From: DAOTUL01 sp034437435
GTDB lineage: Bacteria > Chloroflexota > Anaerolineae > Aggregatilineales > Phototrophicaceae
Assembly: GCA_964417785.1 (NCBI GenBank)
Contig: CAYQJO010000103.1
Span: 1-14,176, forward strand
Direction of reading: 5' to 3'
Length of the DNA: 14,176 bases
Position 1 is the stretch's first letter. Each line of letters opens with the position of its first letter. Shown one piece after another: positions 6,350-12,786 of the stretch. The notes beneath the pieces are model-generated. The model was not told where the DNA came from. It made no database searches and saw nothing but the letters and a program-made list of their open reading frames with translations. Made by a program: the position numbers and the translations under genes.

Positions 6350-7741
6350 CTACTCGCGGGTGTTGGTATCGTTCAGCACTTTCTTGCGGTAAACCGGATC
6401 GCTGGTATTAAATGCCGCATCTACCACCGCCGACTCTTTGCCCAGCACCTTGCGCACAAAGTCCGGCCACCAGTTAACCTGCTCCGCCCGGTCGTTGAAA
6501 GCATCCAGCACCGACTCCGACTCGACGGCTTTCGCGTGGCCGAGTTCCTGGAACTGCTGCCGGTTCATGCCGGAGGTCGCCAGCCCCCACTCGCGCCCGA
6601 TATTGACATGGAGAACCTCATCGGCCCAGTCGAAGTCCTGGTAGAGCTTTGCCAGCGGATCGTTGGCTTCGTCCGCCGTCAGCCATTCGTATTTCTTGCC
6701 GGTGGTGGCTGGCATCAAACTCTGCTCGATGGTGTATAGCACGGCATGGGCCTCCACCGGATTCAGATAGTGATTTAACCGGATGGCAAAACCCGGATGC
6801 AGCGGAATGTCTTCACGCCAGTTGACACCCAGTTTCTCGAAATACACCGATCCCATCATGGCATGACGGGCTTCATCCCATAACTGACGGCACATATCGA
6901 CATAGAACTTCCAGGGCTGGCCTTTAGCCTCAGCAATCATCCGCGCCATCGCCTCCGGCACATCCATTTCCAGTGTGCGCTTGCACATCAAAGCCAGTGT
7001 CTTCTCATCGGCAGGGACGCCTTCGGTGCGGCACACCTCGTGCGGCGGGAAGACGAAATTCCACTGGTTAATAAAGCGCTCATCACGGCGCGGGAAGAAA
7101 TCGGGCTTGACCTCACCTCGTGACGGCGGCAGTCCGCCACTGAAATCTGCCGTCCCGTCAATCCCACCGGCAGCGTCGAGATAGGCTTGCAGATGGTCTT
7201 TGAAAGCTTCCGCCGCCACCAGGGTCTCACGCGAACAGGTCATGGCCTGGGTGGCAGCTTCTCCCCAGGTGACCGCGTCCCCTTCTTCCAACATTAGATG
7301 GCGCAGTATACGGCGCGTCGGAAAATCGACGAGCGGATTGGCCGCCTCATAGTGCGCATGATAGGCGGCCAGCAGCGCCGGTTTCAGCACGCCATAAAGG
7401 CCGGTGATCTTTTCACAGGTGGTCTCGGCTGTCAGGAGTTCGTCGAAAAAGGCGTCCAGCCTGGTATCGGGCGAGAGGTTCATATTCGGCGGCGGATTGC
7501 GCATCTCGCTCACTCGGTCGCGGAAGTCCTGGGCGTGGTCGGCAGCCAGATAAGCATGCAGACTCAGTGCCTCCTTAACTTCCCACTCCGGTGTCGGATT
7601 GAGCCAATAGAGTGCCACATCCATCGTCCGCCTGGCAATCCAAGCATAGCGTACCAACCGATCGACGGTTTCATCCACACCCAGACCTACATGGGCGGCT
7701 GCCTCATACGTACTGACGCCAGCTAACGGGGGAATATCCAC
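6350..7741 (-). CDS. Ferritin-like, probable diiron protein of unknown function
   Basis: 463 aa from GTG 7741, with AGGAG 8 bases upstream. No clear named family, but the protein is strongly helical and carries paired acid/His motifs of the ferritin-like four-helix bundle: KEALSLHAYLAADH (E57, H62), LMLEEGDAVTWGEA, LWDEARHAMMG (E290, H293), EAHAVLYTIEQSL, and DWADEVLHVNIG (E375, H378). Two ExxH-like pairs with further Glu are what a diiron site needs. This resembles the DUF455/ferritin-like superfamily in style. The chain is longer than a plain bundle, with about 50 residues of leader and a loop-rich Gly/Pro stretch (roughly 195-220). No signal peptide. A redox or oxygenase-like role is plausible; the substrate is unknown. 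It follows the sulfatase by 49 bases but has its own promoter-like site. Confidence 0.75.
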   Translation of the reverse strand: MDIPPLAGVSTYEAAAHVGLGVDETVDRLVRYAWIARRTMDVALYWLNPTPEWEVKEALSLHAYLAADHAQDFRDRVSEMRNPPPNMNLSPDTRLDAFFDELLTAETTCEKITGLYGVLKPALLAAYHAHYEAANPLVDFPTRRILRHLMLEEGDAVTWGEAATQAMTCSRETLVAAEAFKDHLQAYLDAAGGIDGTADFSGGLPPSRGEVKPDFFPRRDERFINQWNFVFPPHEVCRTEGVPADEKTLALMCKRTLEMDVPEAMARMIAEAKGQPWKFYVDMCRQLWDEARHAMMGSVYFEKLGVNWREDIPLHPGFAIRLNHYLNPVEAHAVLYTIEQSLMPATTGKKYEWLTADEANDPLAKLYQDFDWADEVLHVNIGREWGLATSGMNRQQFQELGHAKAVESESVLDAFNDRAEQVNWWPDFVRKVLGKESAVVDAAFNTSDPVYRKKVLNDTNTRE

Positions 7742-7773
7742 AGTATCATCTCCTCATCCCACACAATGCCGCC

Positions 7774-7782
7774 ATCATAGCA
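7774..7782 (-). promoter_or_regulatory. Extended -10 promoter for the ferritin-like gene
   Basis: The minus strand reads TGCTATGAT (TGn plus TATGAT). It lies in the 49-base gap after the sulfatase stop, with a predicted leader near 25 bases. No clear -35. Confidence 0.4.
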
Positions 7783-7790
7783 CGAAAAGA

Positions 7791-9098
7791 CTAAAACTCT
7801 GTGAGACGCCGCAGGGTCTCGGCATAATACGGCGACGGAATCGGGCCGTTCAGCAGCGGGTCATCGGTCGCCTGCATCCACGCATACAACCGCTGTTTGA
7901 GGTCGCGCTCGATTTCGGCCACCTCCGGATGTCCCGCCAGATTGTGCTGCTCGTGCGAGTCCGCTTTCAGATCGTACAACTCCACATGCGGGCGATGGCC
8001 CAGAATCTGATCGTGCATGGCCGGTGCGAACTTGCTCCAGCGGATGTCACCGGGCAGATTAACCCGCAGATCGACCTCCAGATTGACGATCAACTTGTGC
8101 GTGTCGGTCCGGATCGACCGCATCGGTTCATAGGCGGTGTGGTAGGTCTTCTCGGCGAAGATTTCCTCGCGTGGCACGTACTCACCGCCCTGGAGCAGAG
8201 CGCGATAGCTGCGGCCGTGAAGCCGCTCCGGCACCGGAAGATCGAGTATGTCCAACACTGTCGGCACAAAATCGACATGGCTGATGGTCTCGGTCAGGCG
8301 TTTGCCGCCGCTGATTCCGCCGCCCGACCAAGACCAGATCATCGGAATCTCAATGCCGGGATCGTACAGGCTGCACTTGGCACGCGGCAGCGCCAATCCG
8401 TGATCGGCGGTGAAGATGACCAGCGTATTATCCAGCAGATTGTTGTCGGCCAGGGCATCCAGGATGATACCAACGCCATCGTCCATCTGGTGGATCATTC
8501 CCTGAAGCTGCGCCAGTTCTTGCCGCCCCTCCGGCGTATCTGGCAGATAGGGCAGTACCTCCACACCCTTGTCGTCATCGGTCTCGTAGATGGAGATAAA
8601 CGCCCCTTTATCCAGACGGTGCGGCTCGACGAAGCCAACGTTCACAAAGAATGGACGCTCGCCGTTATGCTGTGCGATATACGCGGCGGCGTTAGGTCCG
8701 GCCTCAGTCCGTGCGAAAGACTGCCGGTCATACATGTCAAATCCTAAAACACCAACGTCTTCATTGGTGTAACCAGTCACATGCTGGATACCAAACAGGG
8801 CCGTATCGTAACCAGCATCCTTGAGATACCGGGCCAGATAGACCTCATCGTCATGCAGCCGCCAGTTGAACGGATCATGCGCCAGACCGAACATGCCGTT
8901 ACTGTGGGCATACCGCCCGGTATACAATGATGCCCGGCTTGGACTGCACTGCGGCGCGGTGCAAAAACTGTTCTCAAATAACACCCCACCAGCGGCCAGA
9001 CGGTCCACATTAGGCGATGTGACGGTGGTATGGCCGTAGCAGTTCAAATGACGGCCTAAATCATGGCAGTCTATGATAACAATATTGGGACGATTCAC
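7791..9098 (-). CDS. Sulfatase, N-sulfoglucosamine sulfohydrolase-like (type I, formylglycine-dependent)
   Basis: 435 aa from GTG 9098, with AGGGA 7 bases upstream. Hydrolyses sulfate esters or N-sulfate groups. The modification motif CSPSR starts at Cys51, which is converted to formylglycine in active enzymes; the rest of the signature (TAPQCSPSRASLYTGRY) is complete. Metal-binding segments are IIDCHDLG (8-15) and ADHG (D232, H233). The stretch YAHSNGMFGLAH and the DHGLALPRAKCSLYDPG segment resemble heparan N-sulfatase (SGSH)-like members. Length is normal for this branch. No signal peptide is visible, so it seems cytoplasmic and would act on imported fragments; many homologues are exported. 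The formylglycine-generating or radical SAM maturase is not in the window. Confidence 0.92.
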   Translation of the reverse strand: MNRPNIVIIDCHDLGRHLNCYGHTTVTSPNVDRLAAGGVLFENSFCTAPQCSPSRASLYTGRYAHSNGMFGLAHDPFNWRLHDDEVYLARYLKDAGYDTALFGIQHVTGYTNEDVGVLGFDMYDRQSFARTEAGPNAAAYIAQHNGERPFFVNVGFVEPHRLDKGAFISIYETDDDKGVEVLPYLPDTPEGRQELAQLQGMIHQMDDGVGIILDALADNNLLDNTLVIFTADHGLALPRAKCSLYDPGIEIPMIWSWSGGGISGGKRLTETISHVDFVPTVLDILDLPVPERLHGRSYRALLQGGEYVPREEIFAEKTYHTAYEPMRSIRTDTHKLIVNLEVDLRVNLPGDIRWSKFAPAMHDQILGHRPHVELYDLKADSHEQHNLAGHPEVAEIERDLKQRLYAWMQATDDPLLNGPIPSPYYAETLRRLTEF

Positions 9099-9131
9099 GA
9101 TGCTTTCCCTGTCAATTGGACACTACCGCCA

Positions 9132-9140
9132 ATAATAGCA
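9132..9140 (-). promoter_or_regulatory. Extended -10 promoter for the sulfatase gene
   Basis: The minus strand reads TGCTATTAT (TGn plus TATTAT) in the 66-base gap between the FolC-like stop and the sulfatase start. The predicted leader is about 27 bases. No clear -35. Confidence 0.4.
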
Positions 9141-9164
9141 TATTGCAGTGGTGTGCGTTTATCT

Positions 9165-10427
9165 CTACTCTTCGAGCAGGCATTCCAGGTTCACATCCCA
9201 GAAATCCAGGGCTTCACGTACCAGTGATTGGGTACCGATCACCCACACGCTGCCGGCACCGTGCAGCGCTATCTGAAATGCGATACGCGGATCAGGTTGC
9301 TCGATAACCACACCATGCTGCGACCGCGCATACGCAGCGACGGAGTCGTCAAAATGTAGATACCCGGCACGGGTGATGATCGTTCGCTGCACATGTGGCA
9401 GCAGTGTATCCAACACACCCCGGTCGTCCTTGTCAGTTGGCAGTGCCACCACCAGCACACGCGGTTCCGGACTGAGACTCAGCACACTCTCGCGGAACTG
9501 CCGCGCTGAGTCGGCCATGACCGCGCCATCCACAAAGACCGGCGGTGCGTCTTGCACCCGGTCGCAGCGTCCCGGCAGACGCACAGACAGATTCTCGCCA
9601 GGATCGACATCGCGCCTCAGTGCCTGGACAGCCCGCCATGCCAGCGCCACATTCTCGCCCAGATAGTGGGCCGGGTTATTCAGCCGAAAACGGCGATCAC
9701 CCGCGTAAATAGTCTGCGTCAACCCGTTGACCGTCTGCGTAACCTCATTGACCAGATAGAATTCGGTATGTGGTTCAGCGTGAAGCCGTGCCATCACCGG
9801 CGTATCCTGTTGGGTCGTGACCACCACCCCACCCGGCTTGATGATCCCGGCCTTGTGCCACGCTATTGAGTCCAGACTGCCACCGAGATGATCCGCATGT
9901 TCCAACCCGATCGGCGTGAACACGGCCACTTGATTGTGGACCAGACTTACATCGTCAAATCGTCCACCCCGCCCGACTTCGAGTACCAACGCATTGACGT
10001 GCATTTCCTCAAAATACCGCAGCGCGACAGCCAGGAACAATCCTGTTGGACTCAAATATTGATGTGATGGGAGTTCGTCATCGACTTTCCGTATGTGCGA
10101 TTGTAGTTTATTGACTATACGAATGTAATCATCAATCGCAATCGCGCACCCGCCCAGGCGTATCCGTTCCCGATGGCTGCGATAGTTGGGACTGGTCAGC
10201 AGGCCGACACGCCCGTCCAACATGGCGGCAGCCAGAATAGCCGTTGAACCTTTGCCCTTGCTGCCAGTAACTGTGATGGTTGGGGCCAGGTCCAACCGGA
10301 TACCGGCACGATCCATCAAACGCTGGATACCGGTCAGGTCACGGACCTGATCGTCGTAGCCACGCAGAGACCGGCCTTTGCGGTTGTAACTCGCAAAGAG
10401 GATTTCGTCGCAGTCCGATTCACGCAT
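9165..10427 (-). CDS. FolC-like Mur ligase family enzyme of unknown substrate
   Basis: 420 aa from ATG 10427, in an ATGCGTGA overlap (8 bases) with the stop of the ATP-grasp gene. A longer frame reaching 10493 has no support. Mur ligase superfamily: P-loop TGSKGKGS (54-61), LTSPNYRSHRERIRL (FolC has SPHLxxxxERIR), EVGRGGRFDD (150-159), TPIGLEHADHLGGSLDSIAWHKAGIIKPG, and LPGRCDRV. These enzymes use ATP to form an amide bond to an amino acid, as in folate polyglutamylation. The C-terminal DGAHN motif conserved in FolC reads DGAVM (300-304), and the P-loop starts with TGSK rather than GTN. It may therefore not act on folate. Pairing with a CphA-like ATP-grasp upstream points to a shared peptide- or poly-amino-acid-type product; that is inference. 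Confidence 0.85.
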   Translation of the reverse strand: MRESDCDEILFASYNRKGRSLRGYDDQVRDLTGIQRLMDRAGIRLDLAPTITVTGSKGKGSTAILAAAMLDGRVGLLTSPNYRSHRERIRLGGCAIAIDDYIRIVNKLQSHIRKVDDELPSHQYLSPTGLFLAVALRYFEEMHVNALVLEVGRGGRFDDVSLVHNQVAVFTPIGLEHADHLGGSLDSIAWHKAGIIKPGGVVVTTQQDTPVMARLHAEPHTEFYLVNEVTQTVNGLTQTIYAGDRRFRLNNPAHYLGENVALAWRAVQALRRDVDPGENLSVRLPGRCDRVQDAPPVFVDGAVMADSARQFRESVLSLSPEPRVLVVALPTDKDDRGVLDTLLPHVQRTIITRAGYLHFDDSVAAYARSQHGVVIEQPDPRIAFQIALHGAGSVWVIGTQSLVREALDFWDVNLECLLEE

Positions 10428-11475
10428 CGTTATCGAAAATGCGCCGGTAGAAATCGCGCACGCGCTGGTTCTGCTCAGACCCCAGACTGGCATAATGGCT
10501 CAGGCTCGGTGTGCTGTTGATCTCAATAATGCTGTAATCGCTCTGACCGTCTTCGATGTCGGCACATGCCAGATCGACACCGCACAGGGTAAGTCCGACC
10601 GTTTGCGCCAGTTCCACGCAGAACGCCGCCCATGCGTCCGCCAGCAAGCCCGTCACATCGACAGCTTCACCGCCGACGGATAAATTAGCGACATCGTTCA
10701 GACGCAGCACGTCGCCATCCGCAAGTACCGTATCCAGCGTATAACTGTAACGTTCCAGACGTCGGAGAAAAGCCGGATCGGTCGCATCGAACTTGACCGA
10801 ACGCCCCAGGGACTCAAACTCGGCCTGCCTGACCGCAATTAATTGGACGATTGTGCTGTTCCCATCACCCGTCACCTGAAATGGATGGCGGCCATAGGCG
10901 CAGATCACCTGACCGTCATAGACCACCACGCGGTACTCCGGCAGATCGACCATCGCCTCGACCAGGATCAGGTCGGTGCAGGTTGCGCATATATTGGCGA
11001 CAGCCGCATCCAATTCTTCACGGTTATCGCACCGGTCCACATTCTTGCCCTGAGAACCGTCATTCGGTTTGACATAGCACGGATAGCCGATGGTAGATTC
11101 CACATAGGCCGGGATGTCGTCTATCGTTACGTGATCGTGGAAATCATACCGGTCGAAATGCGGCTGGATGATCGCCAGATAGCGCGGCGTAACGAAGGTC
11201 TGGCCGGAGGGCGTATTGTAATTCAACCGGCGGAGAAAATACTTGGTATATCCCTTGTCTTTCGCCATCTCAGCAGCAGCGTGCCGGTTGATGTTCAAAT
11301 CGGTACCACGAAAAAGGCGCACCGAGCCATTGTGATACTCGATGCGTCCAACGTAGCCATAGACCGGTTCCACATCAATGCCACTCACATGCGGTAGTTC
11401 ACCGTTGTGGAAGAGGTCTACTAGCAATCGTGTTGTGTAAGCGTAATAGGGCTTAATTGACACGTTGATCGGCAT
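10420..11475 (-). CDS. Cyanophycin-synthetase-like ATP-grasp ligase (stand-alone domain)
   Basis: 351 aa from ATG 11475, overlapping the upstream small gene by 23 bases; GTG at 11463 is an alternative. Neither has a good ribosome site, which fits translational coupling. The order of motifs follows the ATP-grasp part of CphA: DKGYTKYFLRRLNYNTPSG, YVKPNDGSQGKNV (near 134-146), VEAMVDLPEYRVVVYDG, HPFQVTGDGNSTIVQLI, NDVANLSVGGEAVDVT, and the Mg-binding end CGVDLACAD with IIEINSTPSLSHY. It forms an amide bond through an acyl-phosphate intermediate. CphA has a Mur ligase domain in the same chain; here the Mur-type ligase is the next gene. The CphA N-terminal domain is reduced to about 65 unfamiliar residues. 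The amino acid used cannot be told. Confidence 0.85.
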   Translation of the reverse strand: MPINVSIKPYYAYTTRLLVDLFHNGELPHVSGIDVEPVYGYVGRIEYHNGSVRLFRGTDLNINRHAAAEMAKDKGYTKYFLRRLNYNTPSGQTFVTPRYLAIIQPHFDRYDFHDHVTIDDIPAYVESTIGYPCYVKPNDGSQGKNVDRCDNREELDAAVANICATCTDLILVEAMVDLPEYRVVVYDGQVICAYGRHPFQVTGDGNSTIVQLIAVRQAEFESLGRSVKFDATDPAFLRRLERYSYTLDTVLADGDVLRLNDVANLSVGGEAVDVTGLLADAWAAFCVELAQTVGLTLCGVDLACADIEDGQSDYSIIEINSTPSLSHYASLGSEQNQRVRDFYRRIFDNDA

Positions 11476-11656
11476 ATTCTGGCGGGAAATGCCCGATTGC
11501 GATATTGATATACCACTCACAGGCAATGCGATAATCGCGATCAAACTCGAGAATCAAGTCTTTGCGAACCTTAAAGGGTTTTCCCGGTTCGGCAACGACA
11601 TATTCACCGGTCCTTTTGCTGCGCCACACCTGATAGGTGGCCGGTGTGATGACCAT
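11453..11656 (-). CDS. Small unknown protein heading the ATP-grasp/Mur ligase unit
   Basis: 67 aa from ATG 11656, with AAAGGA 8 bases upstream. An upstream GTG at 11707 adds 17 residues but lies before the predicted promoter. I do not recognise the family. It begins MVITPATYQVWRSKRTGEYV, is basic in the first half (SKR, KPFKVRK) and aromatic and acidic in the second (EFDRDYRIACEWYINI). There is one Cys, and no signal peptide or membrane segment. The run of alternating hydrophobic residues suggests a small beta fold. Its 3' end overlaps the ATP-grasp start, so the two are made together. It could be an accessory subunit, a carrier or a substrate of the two ligases; nothing in the sequence decides this. 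Confidence 0.7.
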   Translation of the reverse strand: MVITPATYQVWRSKRTGEYVVAEPGKPFKVRKDLILEFDRDYRIACEWYINIAIGHFPPEYADQRVN

Positions 11657-11681
11657 AGTGCGTATCCTTTCACTTGGCGCT

Positions 11682-11690
11682 AATATAGCA
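11682..11690 (-). promoter_or_regulatory. Extended -10 promoter for the small protein/ATP-grasp/Mur ligase unit
   Basis: The minus strand reads TGCTATATT (TGn plus TATATT). Predicted transcription start is near 11675, which leaves a leader of about 19 bases with AAAGGA well placed before ATG 11656. The -35 position reads CATGTG, which is weak. Confidence 0.5.
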
Positions 11691-11720
11691 CAAATCACCT
11701 GGTTCACATGGTAAGTTTCG

Positions 11721-11747
11721 GAAAAAATTCGGATTTGTGCCTGGCAC
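11721..11747 (-). terminator. Weak terminator-like element after the dnaJ-like gene
   Basis: On the minus strand GTGCCAGGCAC (11747-11737) directly follows the stop codon and can form a 4-base stem with a 3-base loop. A six-T run (11727-11722) comes nine bases later. Stem and spacing are poor, so termination would be partial at best. Confidence 0.22.
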
Positions 11748-12697
11748 TATTGTCTGAATTGGCGCAGCTTTTCGAACAACTCCCTTTCCTCTGCCGATAG
11801 ATTCTTTGGCAGCGTCACGTCAACCACCGCCAGCAAGTCACCGCGCTGGTCACGATTACGCATATTGGGCATACCCAGTCCGCGCAAACGGAAAACACGA
11901 CCATTCTGCGTGCCTTCCGGGATAGTCAGCTTCACCGTGCGATCCAGCACGGCCACATCGATTTTGCCGCCCAGAACCGCCGTATACAGATCGACCGGCA
12001 CCGTCATGCGCAGATCATCACCCTCACGTTCATAACGTGCATGGGGTAATACGGTGATGTTCAGATACAAATCACCGCGTTGATCGCCACCGATACCCGC
12101 CTCGCCTCTGCCGCTGAGTCGAACCTTCGCGCCAGTATACACACCACGCGGAATCCGGACCTCAGCGGTGCTGCCATCATCCCATTGCAGTGACCGGGTG
12201 GTCCCGTGAAAGGCTTCTTCCAACGTCACATCCAGCGGATACTCAGCATCGCGTCCACGACGCGGCGCACGGGTCCGGGTGCGCGTACTGCTGCCACCGC
12301 CAAAACCGCCAAACAGCGTATCAAAGAAATCGGAGAAACCGCCCCCACCACCGCCAAACATCTGCTCGAACTCTTCCGGGCTGACGGTCCGGGTCCCATA
12401 CGAACTGCCCGGCTGCTGTGTCGTCCACTGCGACCAGTCAAAGCCGCCGGGTTGCCCACCAGCACGCTCATAAGCCTGCCACTGCGCCCCGAATTGATCG
12501 TACTTCTGGCGCTTATCCGGATCAGACAGGACCTCGTGCGCTTCGTTGATCTCTTTAAAGCGAGTCTCCGCATTGGGATCGTCCGGGTTGACATCCGGAT
12601 GGTATTTGCGAGCCAGCTTACGATAGGCTTTTTTGATCTCATCCTGAGAGGCGCTGCGATTCACGCCCAGAATGTCATAATAATCCTTGACTTCCAT
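11747..12697 (-). CDS. cbpA: DnaJ-family co-chaperone, CbpA type (no zinc finger)
   Basis: 316 aa from ATG 12697, with GGAG 6 bases upstream; an in-frame start at 12742 would translate through the leader hairpin. Stimulates DnaK ATPase and delivers unfolded clients. The J domain is at 4-70 with HPD at 33-35. A Gly/Phe-rich linker follows (roughly 80-135, including MFGGGGGGF and TLFGGFGGG), then an Arg-rich stretch (STRTRTRAPRRGR) and two beta-barrel substrate-binding domains ending near the C terminus. No CxxCxGxG repeats, so this is class B (CbpA/DnaJ2-like) rather than canonical DnaJ. dnaK, grpE and hrcA are not in the window. It lies 89 bases downstream of the beta-galactosidase gene on the same strand. 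Confidence 0.92.
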   Translation of the reverse strand: MEVKDYYDILGVNRSASQDEIKKAYRKLARKYHPDVNPDDPNAETRFKEINEAHEVLSDPDKRQKYDQFGAQWQAYERAGGQPGGFDWSQWTTQQPGSSYGTRTVSPEEFEQMFGGGGGGFSDFFDTLFGGFGGGSSTRTRTRAPRRGRDAEYPLDVTLEEAFHGTTRSLQWDDGSTAEVRIPRGVYTGAKVRLSGRGEAGIGGDQRGDLYLNITVLPHARYEREGDDLRMTVPVDLYTAVLGGKIDVAVLDRTVKLTIPEGTQNGRVFRLRGLGMPNMRNRDQRGDLLAVVDVTLPKNLSAEERELFEKLRQFRQ

Positions 12698-12713
12698 TGC
12701 GATCTCCAGAAAC

Positions 12714-12747
12714 GGTATTTGCCAATCCTTCCCGGCTGGCAAATACC
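12714..12747 (-). promoter_or_regulatory. Perfect 11-base inverted repeat in the leader of the dnaJ-like gene
   Basis: GGTATTTGCCA (12714-12724) and TGGCAAATACC (12737-12747) are exact reverse complements around a 12-base loop. The element ends 17 bases before the start codon and 7 bases before GGAG. It could be a protein-binding operator like those of heat-shock genes, although its sequence is not that of CIRCE or HAIR, or an RNA hairpin in the leader. No T-run follows it on the minus strand. Confidence 0.65.
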
Positions 12748-12766
12748 ATTGAACACGAGTTTTGCT

Positions 12767-12775
12767 AGAATTGCA
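12767..12775 (-). promoter_or_regulatory. Possible promoter of the dnaJ-like gene
   Basis: The minus strand reads TGCAATTCT, one change from the TGCTATNNT form seen upstream of four other genes here. It lies inside TTCTAGTGCAATTCTAG (12781-12765), where TTCTAG occurs twice 11 bases apart. Start of transcription would be near 12760, placing the perfect inverted repeat inside the leader. Confidence 0.25.
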
Positions 12776-12786
12776 CTAGAACGACG

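Noticed and set aside
7929..8747. Open frame on the plus strand opposite the sulfatase (272 codons)
   Set aside because: Shadow frame; the sulfatase on the other strand has its full set of motifs.
9165..10427. Naming the Mur-type ligase folC outright
   Set aside because: DGAHN is not conserved and the neighbour is a CphA-like ATP-grasp, so a folate role is not assured.
11453..11656. Calling the 67-aa protein a graspetide (RiPP) precursor
   Set aside because: There is no repeated Thr/Ser plus Glu/Asp core, and the ATP-grasp resembles CphA rather than the microviridin-type ligases.
12714..12747. CIRCE or HAIR heat-shock operator
   Set aside because: CIRCE is TTAGCACTC-N9-GAGTGCTAA and HAIR is CTTGAGT-N7-ACTCAAG; neither matches this element.
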